Assembly (NCBI GenBank): GCA_902619675.1
Contig: CACNFA010000003.1
Location: 1-64,000, forward strand
Length of the DNA stretch: 64,000 bases
Source: an uncultured Pelagibacteraceae bacterium
GTDB lineage: Bacteria > Pseudomonadota > Alphaproteobacteria > Pelagibacterales > Pelagibacteraceae
Direction: 5' to 3'
The notes beneath the pieces are model-generated. The model had not been told where the DNA came from and made no database searches. It saw nothing but the letters and a program-made list of their open reading frames with translations. The translations under genes and the position numbers were made by a program. Position 1 is the stretch's first letter. Every line of letters starts with the position of its first letter. Positions 9,309 to 17,354 of this stretch are shown here, piece after piece.

Positions 9309-10619
9309 CTAAGCTACGTAAAAACTTATTACGCTAAATACTGCAATTACCCAAATAGCCGGAGAGGTTTTACCGAATTTTCCAGTAAATATTTGGATTA
9401 GTGCGTATGAAATGAACGCCAATGCAATACCGTTAGAGATACTGTAAGTAAGTGGCATAGTTATCATTGCAACTACCGCCGGACCAGACTCAGCTATATC
9501 ATTCCACTCAATATCTGTAATGTTTCTGACAAACAATATCGCAACATACAATAAAGCTGCGCCATCAATTTCTTTTGGCAGACTTGTTGCTAATGGCGAG
9601 AAGAATAAACACGCTAAAAAGAGAACTCCAATTACTAATGATGTCATTCCGGTTCTTCCTCCTGCTTTTACTCCAGCACCAGACTCCACATAACTTGTAA
9701 CTGTTGTTGTTCCCATCATTGCACCTGCAACTGTGCCAACGCTATCAGATAGCATTGCTTTATTTATATCTTGCACCTTACCTTTTTTATCTACTTTACC
9801 AGCCACATTTGCAACAGATGTTAAAGTTCCAGCTGTATCAAAAAAATCTATGAATAATAAAGTAAAGACTATTGATGCCATACCAGCTGTTAATGCTGCT
9901 TTAAGATCAAATTCAAATAAGTAAGTCATAGGTGGTATAGATCCAACTACTCCATTGAATTTAGCTAAACCTGTAGCCCACGCAATGATACTAAATAAAA
10001 GAATACCTATTATTATATTCCCTCTAATTTTCATTTTCTCTAAAACAATCATAAACACAAAAGCTAAGCAACCAAGAAGCACTAAAGGATTTTTAATATC
10101 ACCAAGAGTAACAAGTGTTACCGGATGATCACCTACAACACCCATTATTTCTAAACCGATGATAGCTAAGAACAATCCTATTCCAGCTCCAATTCCAAGC
10201 TTTAAACTTTTTGGAATTGAATTGATTAACCAAGCTCTTAAAGGTGTTAACGATATTGCCAAGAAGATTACTCCAGCGACTAAAACCGCTCCTAAAGCTG
10301 CTTGAGGTGTATACCCCATTCCAGCTACAACACCGTAGGCAACAAAAGCGTTTATCCCCATTCCAGGTGCTAATCCTATTGGCCATGTTCGTCCATGAAA
10401 CGCCATTATGAAACAAGCAACAGCTGTTGCTAAAATAGTGGCAGTGAAGACCGCACCAAAATCAAAAAAACCTTTTTCTGTTCCAGCGAATTCACCAGAC
10501 AAGATAAAAGGATTTAAAAACATTATGTAAGCCATAGTAAGAAAAGTCGTTACTCCGGCAATTACTTCTGTTTTAAAATTTGTTTTATGTTTTCTATATT
10601 CAAAATATTTTTCCATCAT
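9309..10619 (-). CDS. purine permease, AzgA/PbuG-like (NCS2)
   Basis: A 436-residue transporter with about 12-14 helices. The start 'YRKHKTNFKTEVIAGVTTF', followed by 'FLTMAYIMFLNPFIL', is diagnostic of the AzgA/PbuG guanine-hypoxanthine branch. Further family motifs are 'LAPGMGINAFVAY' and 'SYVESGAGVKAGGRTGMTS'. It takes up purine bases across the inner membrane. The gene faces a purine phosphoribosyltransferase, giving uptake plus activation. SD is GGAGG, about eight bases before the ATG. The 134-base upstream gap has an inverted repeat but no recognisable purine riboswitch. Confidence 0.9.
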   Translation of the reverse strand: MMEKYFEYRKHKTNFKTEVIAGVTTFLTMAYIMFLNPFILSGEFAGTEKGFFDFGAVFTATILATAVACFIMAFHGRTWPIGLAPGMGINAFVAYGVVAGMGYTPQAALGAVLVAGVIFLAISLTPLRAWLINSIPKSLKLGIGAGIGLFLAIIGLEIMGVVGDHPVTLVTLGDIKNPLVLLGCLAFVFMIVLEKMKIRGNIIIGILLFSIIAWATGLAKFNGVVGSIPPMTYLFEFDLKAALTAGMASIVFTLLFIDFFDTAGTLTSVANVAGKVDKKGKVQDINKAMLSDSVGTVAGAMMGTTTVTSYVESGAGVKAGGRTGMTSLVIGVLFLACLFFSPLATSLPKEIDGAALLYVAILFVRNITDIEWNDIAESGPAVVAMITMPLTYSISNGIALAFISYALIQIFTGKFGKTSPAIWVIAVFSVISFYVA

Positions 10620-10676
10620 AAAAATTAAACCTCCGTTTAAATTTATTACTCTATAAATGTAGTAAAATCTTAACTA

Positions 10677-10699
10677 AATCGATCATAGCTGTCTCGATT
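10677..10699. promoter_or_regulatory. inverted repeat upstream of purine permease
   Basis: AATCGA and TCGATT arms flank 11 bases in the gap between the divergent permease and lipoprotein genes. It could be an operator or an RNA hairpin for the permease. Only position and symmetry support it. Confidence 0.25.
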
Positions 10700-10753
10700 C
10701 AACCCACAGTAAATATATCTGTTTATAACTTTTCGTTATAAAATGAGGCTAAA

Positions 10754-11059
10754 ATGAAAAAATTATTTTTTGGGATTTTATACACATTATTTTTAATTTC
10801 TCTGAGTGGATGTCAAACAGTTTCTAAAAAAATTGAAGATACCACTGTTCAAGAGGAAAAAGAATTAAGCAAATGGCTAAACAAACCTGAGGAAGGTCTT
10901 AAAAGTTTTTATGGCCAGCCAGATAAAATTGAATTCTTAAAAACAAGAAATAGAAATTATGTTTATATTACCGAAAAATATAAAATTAAGTGTGTACGTA
11001 AGTTTGAGGTAAATCCAAGGAATATAGTGGTTGGTTTTAGTAGTAAAAACTGCTTTTAA
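10754..11059 (+). CDS. small lipoprotein, unknown function
   Basis: A 101-residue exported protein with a lipobox 'LSGC' (Cys20) after a hydrophobic signal. The mature part begins polar and charged, then holds 'LKSFYGQPDKIEFLKTRNRNYVYITEKYKIKC'-type beta-rich sequence with two further cysteines that could form a disulfide. The 'YGQPD' plus aromatic strand pattern recalls SmpA/BamE-like small lipoproteins, but that is only a resemblance. It is a single-gene unit followed by a strong hairpin. Confidence 0.7.
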   Translation: MKKLFFGILYTLFLISLSGCQTVSKKIEDTTVQEEKELSKWLNKPEEGLKSFYGQPDKIEFLKTRNRNYVYITEKYKIKCVRKFEVNPRNIVVGFSSKNCF

Positions 11060-11088
11060 TTACCTGCGGAGTAAAACTCCGCAAGTAA
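11060..11088. terminator. bidirectional hairpin between lipoprotein and hsp20
   Basis: Inner stem TGCGGAG/CTCCGCA with loop TAAAA, extended past one mismatch by TTAC/GTAA. It lies between two convergent genes, so it can serve both. Confidence 0.75.
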
Positions 11089-11095
11089 GGAAAAC

Positions 11096-11539
11096 TTATT
11101 TGATTTCAATAAGTCTTTTTTTCTTAATTTCTGGGATGATTTTCCTACAAGAAATAGTTAACAAACCATCTTTAAGTTCAGCACCATCTACTTTTACATC
11201 ATCAGCAATTGTAAACGATCTTGCAAAAGATCTTTGCGATATTCCTCGATGAATAACTTCATCACCATCATTTTCTACAGTTCTTTTAACGTCTTTTGTT
11301 TTTACTGTTAAAAGATTATCTTCATATTCAACTTCAACATCATCTTTGTTAAAGCCAGCAACTGCTACTTCAATAGCATACTTATCTTTGCCTGCTTTTC
11401 GGATGTTATATGGCGGGTAATTGCTTTGAATAGCAAGACTGCCATTACCTAACATAGACTCGAACTGATCAAACATATCGTCGAATCCAATGCTAAAAGG
11501 TTTAAGTGAATTAAAGATCGATAGATCCTTACTTGTCAT
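11096..11539 (-). CDS. small heat-shock protein, Hsp20/IbpA family
   Basis: A 147-residue ATP-independent holdase. The alpha-crystallin domain spans about residues 35-130 and ends in the A-x-x-x-D/N-G-x-L motif 'AELKDGLLTI'. It is followed by the C-terminal 'IPEI' (I-x-I-type) anchor that binds a neighbouring subunit. I start it at base 11539 because AAGGAGG lies five bases upstream; an in-frame ATG 39 bases further out would put that site inside the gene. A sigma-32-type promoter lies upstream, so heat induction is expected. Confidence 0.93.
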   Translation of the reverse strand: MTSKDLSIFNSLKPFSIGFDDMFDQFESMLGNGSLAIQSNYPPYNIRKAGKDKYAIEVAVAGFNKDDVEVEYEDNLLTVKTKDVKRTVENDGDEVIHRGISQRSFARSFTIADDVKVDGAELKDGLLTISCRKIIPEIKKKRLIEIK

Positions 11540-11546
11540 ATATCCT

Positions 11547-11561
11547 CCTTTGTTAGCAAGG
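11547..11561 (-). promoter_or_regulatory. possible RNA thermometer over hsp20 ribosome site
   Basis: In the hsp20 leader CCTT, a seven-base loop (containing TTGCT overlap) and AAGG form a small hairpin whose 3' arm is part of the Shine-Dalgarno. Heat-melted hairpins of this type control many hsp20 genes. The stem is short, so this is tentative. Confidence 0.3.
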
Positions 11562-11595
11562 TTTAAAGTCAGTCCCATTTGGCAACTGACAATAA

Positions 11596-11625
11596 ATATA
11601 TGGGAATTATTTTTATTTTTTCAAG
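11596..11625 (-). promoter_or_regulatory. sigma-32 (RpoH)-like heat-shock promoter of hsp20
   Basis: Reading the minus strand, CTTGAAA is followed by 14 bases and then CCCATATAT. This matches the enterobacterial heat-shock consensus (CTTGAAA, 13-15 bases, CCCCATnT) closely, and it lies about 60 bases before the hsp20 start. Confidence 0.65.
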
Positions 11626-11629
11626 ATAG

Positions 11630-13714
11630 TTATTTTATAATTTTTGCAGATTTTAAAATGAAAGAATATTCCTCAGCCAATTCTGTGATCGCATTGTCGC
11701 GACCAGACATTCCACCATGACCTGCCGCTTCCATTTTGCATTTTAGCAATTGATTATTATTATCAGTTTTTAAATCTCTTAGCTTTGCTATATATTTAAC
11801 TGGCTCAGAGTAAAGAACTCGATTGTCAAACAAAGATGTAGTTATAAGCATAGGTGGATAATCTTTTTTTTCAATATTATTATATGGAGAATATGACAAA
11901 ATATATTCAAAGAATTCTTTACTTTTAATTGGATTTCCCCACATCTCCCATTCACCTGGAGTTAAAGGTAACTTTTCATTAAGCATTGTAGTCATTACAT
12001 CTACAAAAGGTACTAAAAGTAACATTGAAAAAAATAATTCTGGAGCAATGTTAGCTACACCTGAACCCGTAAGTCCCCCAGCTGAACCTCCATAAAAACA
12101 AATACCACCTTTATAAGTATATCTTTGTTCAATTAAATGGTTTGCACATGCTATATAATCTAAAAAAGTATTTTTTTTTAATTTCTTTTTACCTTCCGTA
12201 TGCCAAACGTCGCCCAAGTCGCCACCGCCCCGTACGTGAGCTATTGCAAAAGTAATACCTCTATCTATCAAACAAAATCTAGAAGCGCTAAATGATGGGG
12301 AGATGCTATGTTTGTAAGCACCATAAGCATATAGTAAGACTTTGGATTTTCCATCTTGTTTTGAATCTTTTAATCTTACTAAACTAATCGGAATCATTCG
12401 ACCATCATGAGATTTAGCTTTAATTCTTTCCACCACATATTTACTTGGATCATGTCCAGATGGAATTTCTGTTTCTTTAACTAATTTTTTTTCTTTAGTA
12501 AGGATATCATACTCATAAACTCGTCCTGGAGTTGCCATACTCTCCCAACCAACTCTAATCTTTGTTGTATTTGTATTTCTCTGCATTAATGAAATTCCTG
12601 GAACACCAATTGCTTCATCTGAAATCTTAATTTCTTCCTCTTCGTTATTTTTAATGTTTCTTATAAAAAGTTTTGGGATAGCATCAGACTTTTCTGATCT
12701 TAGAATATAATCATCTAAAAATTCTAATCCACCAATAACAGTCTCTTTTTTAGCAGGTATAAAAACTTCAAATTTATCTATTTGATTAGTCTTACATCTT
12801 AGTACTTTATAATCCCTAGCCTCTTCATTTGTGTGTACGTAAAAATAACCTTGCCATGAGTCTATCGAATAACGAACGTCATTTTTTCTTTTTTGAAAAA
12901 GAGTAGGATTAATTTCTTTAGCATCAGTGGAAAAAAAATATTCTTCAGTTGTGATGTGATCGGAAGTCCCAATAATGAAATATTTTTCATCAGAAGTAAT
13001 ACCAATACCACAAGTAAAAGTTTCATCTTTTTCCTCAAATATTAGCTGATCTTGATTGGTCGATGTTCCAAGGACATGTTTAAAAATTTGTCTTGGTCTA
13101 TGATATTGATCTAATTTTGAATAGAAAAAACTTTTGCTATCTAAAGCCCAAGTTACACTACCACTAGTATTTTCAATTATATCTTTCTCATTTTTTCCAG
13201 TTCTAAGATCTCTTAAATAAATCGTATAATATTCCGATCCCTTTAAATCGAGAGAATAAGCAAAAAAATTATCACAATAAGAAGTACTCACAGTTCCAAC
13301 CCCAAAGTATTCTGAACCGGATTTCTTCTTTTCTAAATCACCATCAAAAAAAACTTCCTCAGGCTTAGAGCCATCAATGAGTTGCCTTATTCTTTTACCG
13401 TAATTACCTTTGGCCTCTGTTTTAGACCAATAATAATATCTTTTATCTTTATATTTTAATCCAGTATCGTCTAATTTAATTTTTCCTTTGATTTCTTTGA
13501 ATAAATTTTTCTGTAGTTCTTTTACGTCTGCAAAGTAATCTTCGGTTATTTTGTTGTTAGCTTCTATGTAATCTTTGACTTCAGTATTCAATTTTTTTGG
13601 GTCCTTTAAAACATCAAGGATATTTGGTTGATCTACCCAAGAATAATCATCTTCTAGTGGAATGCCGTGATAATTTTTCTTAGTCTTTATTTTTTTAAGT
13701 TTTGGTATATTCAT
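11630..13714 (-). CDS. oligopeptidase B-like serine peptidase (S9 family)
   Basis: A 694-residue prolyl-oligopeptidase-family enzyme. An N-terminal segment ('KKNYHGIPLEDDYSWVDQPN') and a seven-bladed propeller cover roughly residues 60-410. The alpha/beta hydrolase domain follows, with the nucleophile in 'FYGGSAGGLTGSG', the aspartate near 'TTSLFDNRVLYSEP' and the histidine in 'AAGHGGMSGR'. Oligopeptidase B cuts short peptides after Lys/Arg in the cytoplasm; no signal peptide is visible. The first-base gap to the divergent J-protein gene is only 13 bases. Confidence 0.88.
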   Translation of the reverse strand: MNIPKLKKIKTKKNYHGIPLEDDYSWVDQPNILDVLKDPKKLNTEVKDYIEANNKITEDYFADVKELQKNLFKEIKGKIKLDDTGLKYKDKRYYYWSKTEAKGNYGKRIRQLIDGSKPEEVFFDGDLEKKKSGSEYFGVGTVSTSYCDNFFAYSLDLKGSEYYTIYLRDLRTGKNEKDIIENTSGSVTWALDSKSFFYSKLDQYHRPRQIFKHVLGTSTNQDQLIFEEKDETFTCGIGITSDEKYFIIGTSDHITTEEYFFSTDAKEINPTLFQKRKNDVRYSIDSWQGYFYVHTNEEARDYKVLRCKTNQIDKFEVFIPAKKETVIGGLEFLDDYILRSEKSDAIPKLFIRNIKNNEEEEIKISDEAIGVPGISLMQRNTNTTKIRVGWESMATPGRVYEYDILTKEKKLVKETEIPSGHDPSKYVVERIKAKSHDGRMIPISLVRLKDSKQDGKSKVLLYAYGAYKHSISPSFSASRFCLIDRGITFAIAHVRGGGDLGDVWHTEGKKKLKKNTFLDYIACANHLIEQRYTYKGGICFYGGSAGGLTGSGVANIAPELFFSMLLLVPFVDVMTTMLNEKLPLTPGEWEMWGNPIKSKEFFEYILSYSPYNNIEKKDYPPMLITTSLFDNRVLYSEPVKYIAKLRDLKTDNNNQLLKCKMEAAGHGGMSGRDNAITELAEEYSFILKSAKIIK

Positions 13715-13727
13715 ATATGGAAATTAT

Positions 13728-14240
13728 ATGAATTTGTTTTTATTAGGAATTATCATATTTGTCATCGTTTATTTATTTTTAAATTGGTTTGCAAAAACTA
13801 GTTCAAAGAAAATAGCTACTACCATAAAAAAAATCGCAATTTATATATCTTTAATTCTTGCTGTTCTATTTACAATAGGTGGTAAATTCATTTTTAGTCT
13901 ACCAATGTGGTTGATTTTACTCTCTGGGCTTAAGATAAAAGGATTTACTGTGCTACAATTTTATCAACTTTTTAAATTAATCCAGTTCATGAAAAACAAT
14001 GCTGGAAGGTTTTCACAAGGACAATTCGGACAATCCCCTGGCTCATCAAGTCTTACATCAGAAGAGGCTTATAAATTATTGGGTCTTAAAAAAGGAGCAA
14101 GCAAAGAAGAGGTGTTGAAAGCTGCTAATCAGCTTCAAAAAAAAATCCATCCAGATATGAATAGAGATGTTAAAACTGAGAGGTTAAGCCAACTAGTTAA
14201 TGAGGCAAAAGATAAAATCATTAAAAGTGATTTTAGTTAA
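13728..14240 (+). CDS. membrane-anchored J-domain protein, Tim14/Pam18-like layout
   Basis: A 170-residue protein with two N-terminal membrane helices (about residues 1-20 and 33-65), a Gly/Ser/Gln-rich linker ('GRFSQGQFGQSPGSSS'), and a C-terminal J domain beginning 'SEEAYKLLGLKKGASKEEV' with the HPD motif in 'KKIHPDMNRD'. It should stimulate DnaK at the membrane. A helix followed by a short C-terminal J domain is the layout of mitochondrial Tim14/Pam18, and alphaproteobacteria carry related proteins. It overlaps the convergent glycosyltransferase by eight bases. Confidence 0.82.
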   Translation: MNLFLLGIIIFVIVYLFLNWFAKTSSKKIATTIKKIAIYISLILAVLFTIGGKFIFSLPMWLILLSGLKIKGFTVLQFYQLFKLIQFMKNNAGRFSQGQFGQSPGSSSLTSEEAYKLLGLKKGASKEEVLKAANQLQKKIHPDMNRDVKTERLSQLVNEAKDKIIKSDFS

Positions 14241-15192
14241 GTAATAGATTAATCGATTTATCAAATACTTGATCAAAAGAAATCTTTTCAGCACCTAAAG
14301 TATCATGAGTTGTACTTTCCTCTGTCTCGCCCTCAGGAACAATTATTTCAATGTTTTCAGAATATTTACCATAAGCTTGAACCGGACTATCCATAAATAG
14401 AGCTAGACATTTTATATTTAATGCAGATGAGATATGAAGCCATCCAGTGTCGTTACCAATATATAAATCACAATTTTTAATAATTGGTAGTGTTTCTTTA
14501 ATTTTTAAGTCTTTAAATGAAGTGCATTTATCTTTTATATTTGAATTAAAAATTTCACTAATCAGCTCTATGTCGTTTTTACCAGCAGCAATGTAAAATT
14601 TAGATGGCACTATTTCATTTATCTTTTCGCATAATTTAATATAGTTTTTTATAGACCACCTTTTTGTAGGTCCGCTAGCAGAAATACCCAAACAAATATG
14701 TTTAAATCCTTTAGTAAATTTACTCCTAGTTTTTTCAATTTTTTCTTTATTAAGTTGCAAGTTTGGCTGTGTGGAAATAATTGCACCCAACTCATGCTCA
14801 GTAAAGATTTTCGCAGAAGTCACAATATTATCTTTTTTTCTAAATAATGGATATTGAGATATTTTTTTGATCCCAGCTAGTTTTGAAATTAAAAAATATC
14901 TTAATGAACTACTGAAGATAAATACTTTATCGAATTTTTTTTCTCTTAATTTTTTCGCAAGATCAAAAAAGCCAGATAAACCGTCGTGAGATCCAGTGTT
15001 TGTGCTTGTTCTTTCTAAAGTGATAATCTCATTAATTTGCTCATCATCAATTAAAAGATCGCTTGCTCTTGAATTCTCTTTCACCAAAAGGGAGACCGGT
15101 GAATTGTAATTTTTAGAGATTGCATGGATATATGGAAGATAAATAACCATATCTCCCATACCAATTTTTGGTTGTATTACTAAAACTTTCAT
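14233..15192 (-). CDS. glycosyltransferase family 9 (heptosyltransferase-like)
   Basis: A 319-residue GT-B enzyme of the ADP-heptose transferase family. N-terminal domain: 'MKVLVIQPKIGMGDMVIYLPYI'-type start with 'GDM' in place of the usual GD-x-[IV]. C-terminal domain: 'CLGISASGPTKRW' and 'CDLYIGNDTGWLHISSALN', the nucleotide-sugar binding signature. It would add a sugar to a lipopolysaccharide-type or other surface glycan. No LPS core genes are adjacent, so acceptor and donor are open. Confidence 0.8.
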   Translation of the reverse strand: MKVLVIQPKIGMGDMVIYLPYIHAISKNYNSPVSLLVKENSRASDLLIDDEQINEIITLERTSTNTGSHDGLSGFFDLAKKLREKKFDKVFIFSSSLRYFLISKLAGIKKISQYPLFRKKDNIVTSAKIFTEHELGAIISTQPNLQLNKEKIEKTRSKFTKGFKHICLGISASGPTKRWSIKNYIKLCEKINEIVPSKFYIAAGKNDIELISEIFNSNIKDKCTSFKDLKIKETLPIIKNCDLYIGNDTGWLHISSALNIKCLALFMDSPVQAYGKYSENIEIIVPEGETEESTTHDTLGAEKISFDQVFDKSINLLLN

Positions 15193-15236
15193 TTTAATTT
15201 TTAATATAACTTAGATAAAATAATTTAGGTAAGATT

Positions 15237-16121
15237 ATGATCAAAAAAGGGGTTTACGCCGCGAGTTTGAGTATCCTTAACAAGGAAAAAACTTTAAATA
15301 TCGATTTAACAATTAATCATGCAGTTGATGCAATCAAAAATGGCTTACATGGTGTATTTTTTTTTGGTTCAACTGGACAAAGTCAATTAATTTCTATTAC
15401 AGAAAAAAAAGAATTTATCGCAAAAATCTCAAATCATAAAATGAGAAAACAATTTTTTTTAGGCACGGGATGTAATTCTCTTAATGAAAATATAGATTTA
15501 ATAAAATATGCAATGGAATATGACTTTAGGGATTTTTTAATCATGCCTCCAGCTTATTATAAAGGAAACACTGATGATGGTGTGTTAGACTTTTACTCAA
15601 GTATTATAAAATCAGCACCAAAAATAAAAATTATTCTTTATAATTTTGAAAAACTAAGTGGCTATAAGTTTTCTTCTGAAGCAATTACAAGATTAGTTAA
15701 ATTATTTCCAGAAAATATAGTAGGCTGCAAAGATTCGAGTTATAACTTATTTGAGACATTAAAATTAAAAAACTTTTTAATGTTTCCTGGTTCAGAAGCA
15801 AAATTATTAAAAGGCTTAAAACTTGGATGCTCTGGATGCATCTCAGCTGTAACGAATGTTACACATTCACTTGCTAGGCAAGTATTTGATGATTTTGAAG
15901 GTAGGAAAAATCAAACTAAAAATGAGCAATTAATTGCAGTAAGAGAAACTTTTGATCAATATAATTTGATATCAGCATTGCATAGTTTTCATTCGTTAAA
16001 AGACCAAAATTATAGGAATATACTACCTCCACTAACTTTACTGAGTGAAGATAAACAAAAGGAACTTATTAAAAAATTGAAAGGATTAAAATTTACATTG
16101 GAAAAAAATAAAGCAGCATAA
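15237..16121 (+). CDS. dihydrodipicolinate synthase/N-acetylneuraminate lyase family
   Basis: A 294-residue TIM-barrel class I aldolase. The Schiff-base lysine is in 'NIVGCKDSSYN' (about residue 163) and the catalytic tyrosine in 'KIILYNFEK' (about 135). The substrate-carboxylate loop is 'GSTGQSQL' instead of the usual G-T-T-G-E of DapA, which argues against true lysine biosynthesis and for a related 2-keto-acid lyase. It precedes cfa by two bases and is probably co-transcribed. Exact substrate unknown. Confidence 0.8.
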   Translation: MIKKGVYAASLSILNKEKTLNIDLTINHAVDAIKNGLHGVFFFGSTGQSQLISITEKKEFIAKISNHKMRKQFFLGTGCNSLNENIDLIKYAMEYDFRDFLIMPPAYYKGNTDDGVLDFYSSIIKSAPKIKIILYNFEKLSGYKFSSEAITRLVKLFPENIVGCKDSSYNLFETLKLKNFLMFPGSEAKLLKGLKLGCSGCISAVTNVTHSLARQVFDDFEGRKNQTKNEQLIAVRETFDQYNLISALHSFHSLKDQNYRNILPPLTLLSEDKQKELIKKLKGLKFTLEKNKAA

Positions 16122-16123
16122 AC

Positions 16124-17329
16124 ATGATTCTAGCAAGGATATTTTCAAAAATTTATAAAAAAGGAGGCATAATATTAATTGATGCCAGGGGACAAAAATA
16201 TATTTGCGGAAATCCAAAAAAAGAAAAACCAATTACATTAAAACTTTTAAAAGGTAATTTAGAATGGAAATTATTAATTGATCCTGAACTAGAATTTCCT
16301 GAGGCATATATGAGAAATGAGATCATTATTGAAAATGCATCTTTAAAAGATTTTTTAATGGACTTAATAAAAAATCTTGGTAGAAATGAACTTTCAACAG
16401 CGAGCTTAATCACAAAAAAAATCTATCAAGCTTGGAGATATCTAACAAACTTTAATTTACCTGGTAAGTCCCGAAAAAATATAGAGCATCATTATGATAT
16501 TGGTGGAAAAAAAGGTGAACAACTTTATGATATTTTCTTAGATACGAAGCATAGATTGTATTCGTGCGCTTACTGGAAAGACGACACTAAAACTCTCGAA
16601 GATGCTCAGCAAAATAAAATAGAACATATTGTAAAAAAACTTGATATTAAAGAGGGTTCAAAAGTTCTTGAAGTTGGTTGTGGTTGGGGTGGTATGGCAC
16701 TTGAAATAGCTAAACAAAAAAACTGTGAAGTCACCGGTATTTCTTTAAGCAAAAATCAAATTATGTATTGTAAAGAAAAGGCAAAGGAGCTTGGATTAGA
16801 CAATCAAGTAAAATTTGAACTAATCGATTATAGAGAAGTGAAAGGAAATTATGATAGGATTTACTCAGTTGGTATGTTTGAACATGTAGGTAAAAAATTT
16901 TACTCTACTTTTTTTAAAACAATGAATCGATTACTGAAAGATGATGGTCTATTTTTGTTGCACACAATTGGAGTAGTAGACAAACCATCGCCTCCTAATA
17001 AGTTTATAAATAAATATATTTTTCCAGGGGGAGTCTGTCCATCTTTTAGCCAAATAATAACGCCTTTAGAAAAGACAGGATTAATAGTAGCAGATTCTGA
17101 GACACTTATAAGACATTACGATAAAACATTAGAAAGCTGGTTAGAAAGGTTCTTAAATAAAAAAAATCTTGTCAAAGATTTGTTTGACGAAAAATTTGTA
17201 AAAATGTGGGAATTTTATTTAGCTAGCTGTGCCGCTGCCTTTAGATATCGTGATCTTGTTGTTTTTCAATTACAAATTGTCAAGAACTTTCAATCAGCTC
17301 ATAGAACAAGAGACTATATATATTCATAA
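16124..17329 (+). CDS. cfa: cyclopropane-fatty-acyl-phospholipid synthase family
   Basis: A 401-residue SAM-dependent methyltransferase acting on unsaturated acyl chains of membrane phospholipids. The N-terminal 100 residues are the lipid-binding domain. The SAM site is 'VLEVGCGWGGMALEIA', followed by 'VTGISLSKNQIMYCKEKA'. Conserved downstream family motifs are 'YDRIYSVGMFEHVG', 'LLHTIG', 'YIFPGG' and 'FRYRDLVVFQLQI'. The length matches the family. The product could be a cyclopropane or another methylated chain. Confidence 0.92.
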   Translation: MILARIFSKIYKKGGIILIDARGQKYICGNPKKEKPITLKLLKGNLEWKLLIDPELEFPEAYMRNEIIIENASLKDFLMDLIKNLGRNELSTASLITKKIYQAWRYLTNFNLPGKSRKNIEHHYDIGGKKGEQLYDIFLDTKHRLYSCAYWKDDTKTLEDAQQNKIEHIVKKLDIKEGSKVLEVGCGWGGMALEIAKQKNCEVTGISLSKNQIMYCKEKAKELGLDNQVKFELIDYREVKGNYDRIYSVGMFEHVGKKFYSTFFKTMNRLLKDDGLFLLHTIGVVDKPSPPNKFINKYIFPGGVCPSFSQIITPLEKTGLIVADSETLIRHYDKTLESWLERFLNKKNLVKDLFDEKFVKMWEFYLASCAAAFRYRDLVVFQLQIVKNFQSAHRTRDYIYS

Positions 17330-17354
17330 AAACTGTTATTAAATTAGTAACAGC

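Noticed and set aside
10129-10416. 95-codon antisense frame in the permease gene
   Set aside because: Composition is Trp/Ser/Asn-rich nonsense from the complementary helix codons; shadow frame.
10620-10753. Purine riboswitch ahead of the AzgA-type permease
   Set aside because: None of the conserved three-way-junction loop sequences are present; only a simple inverted repeat is seen.
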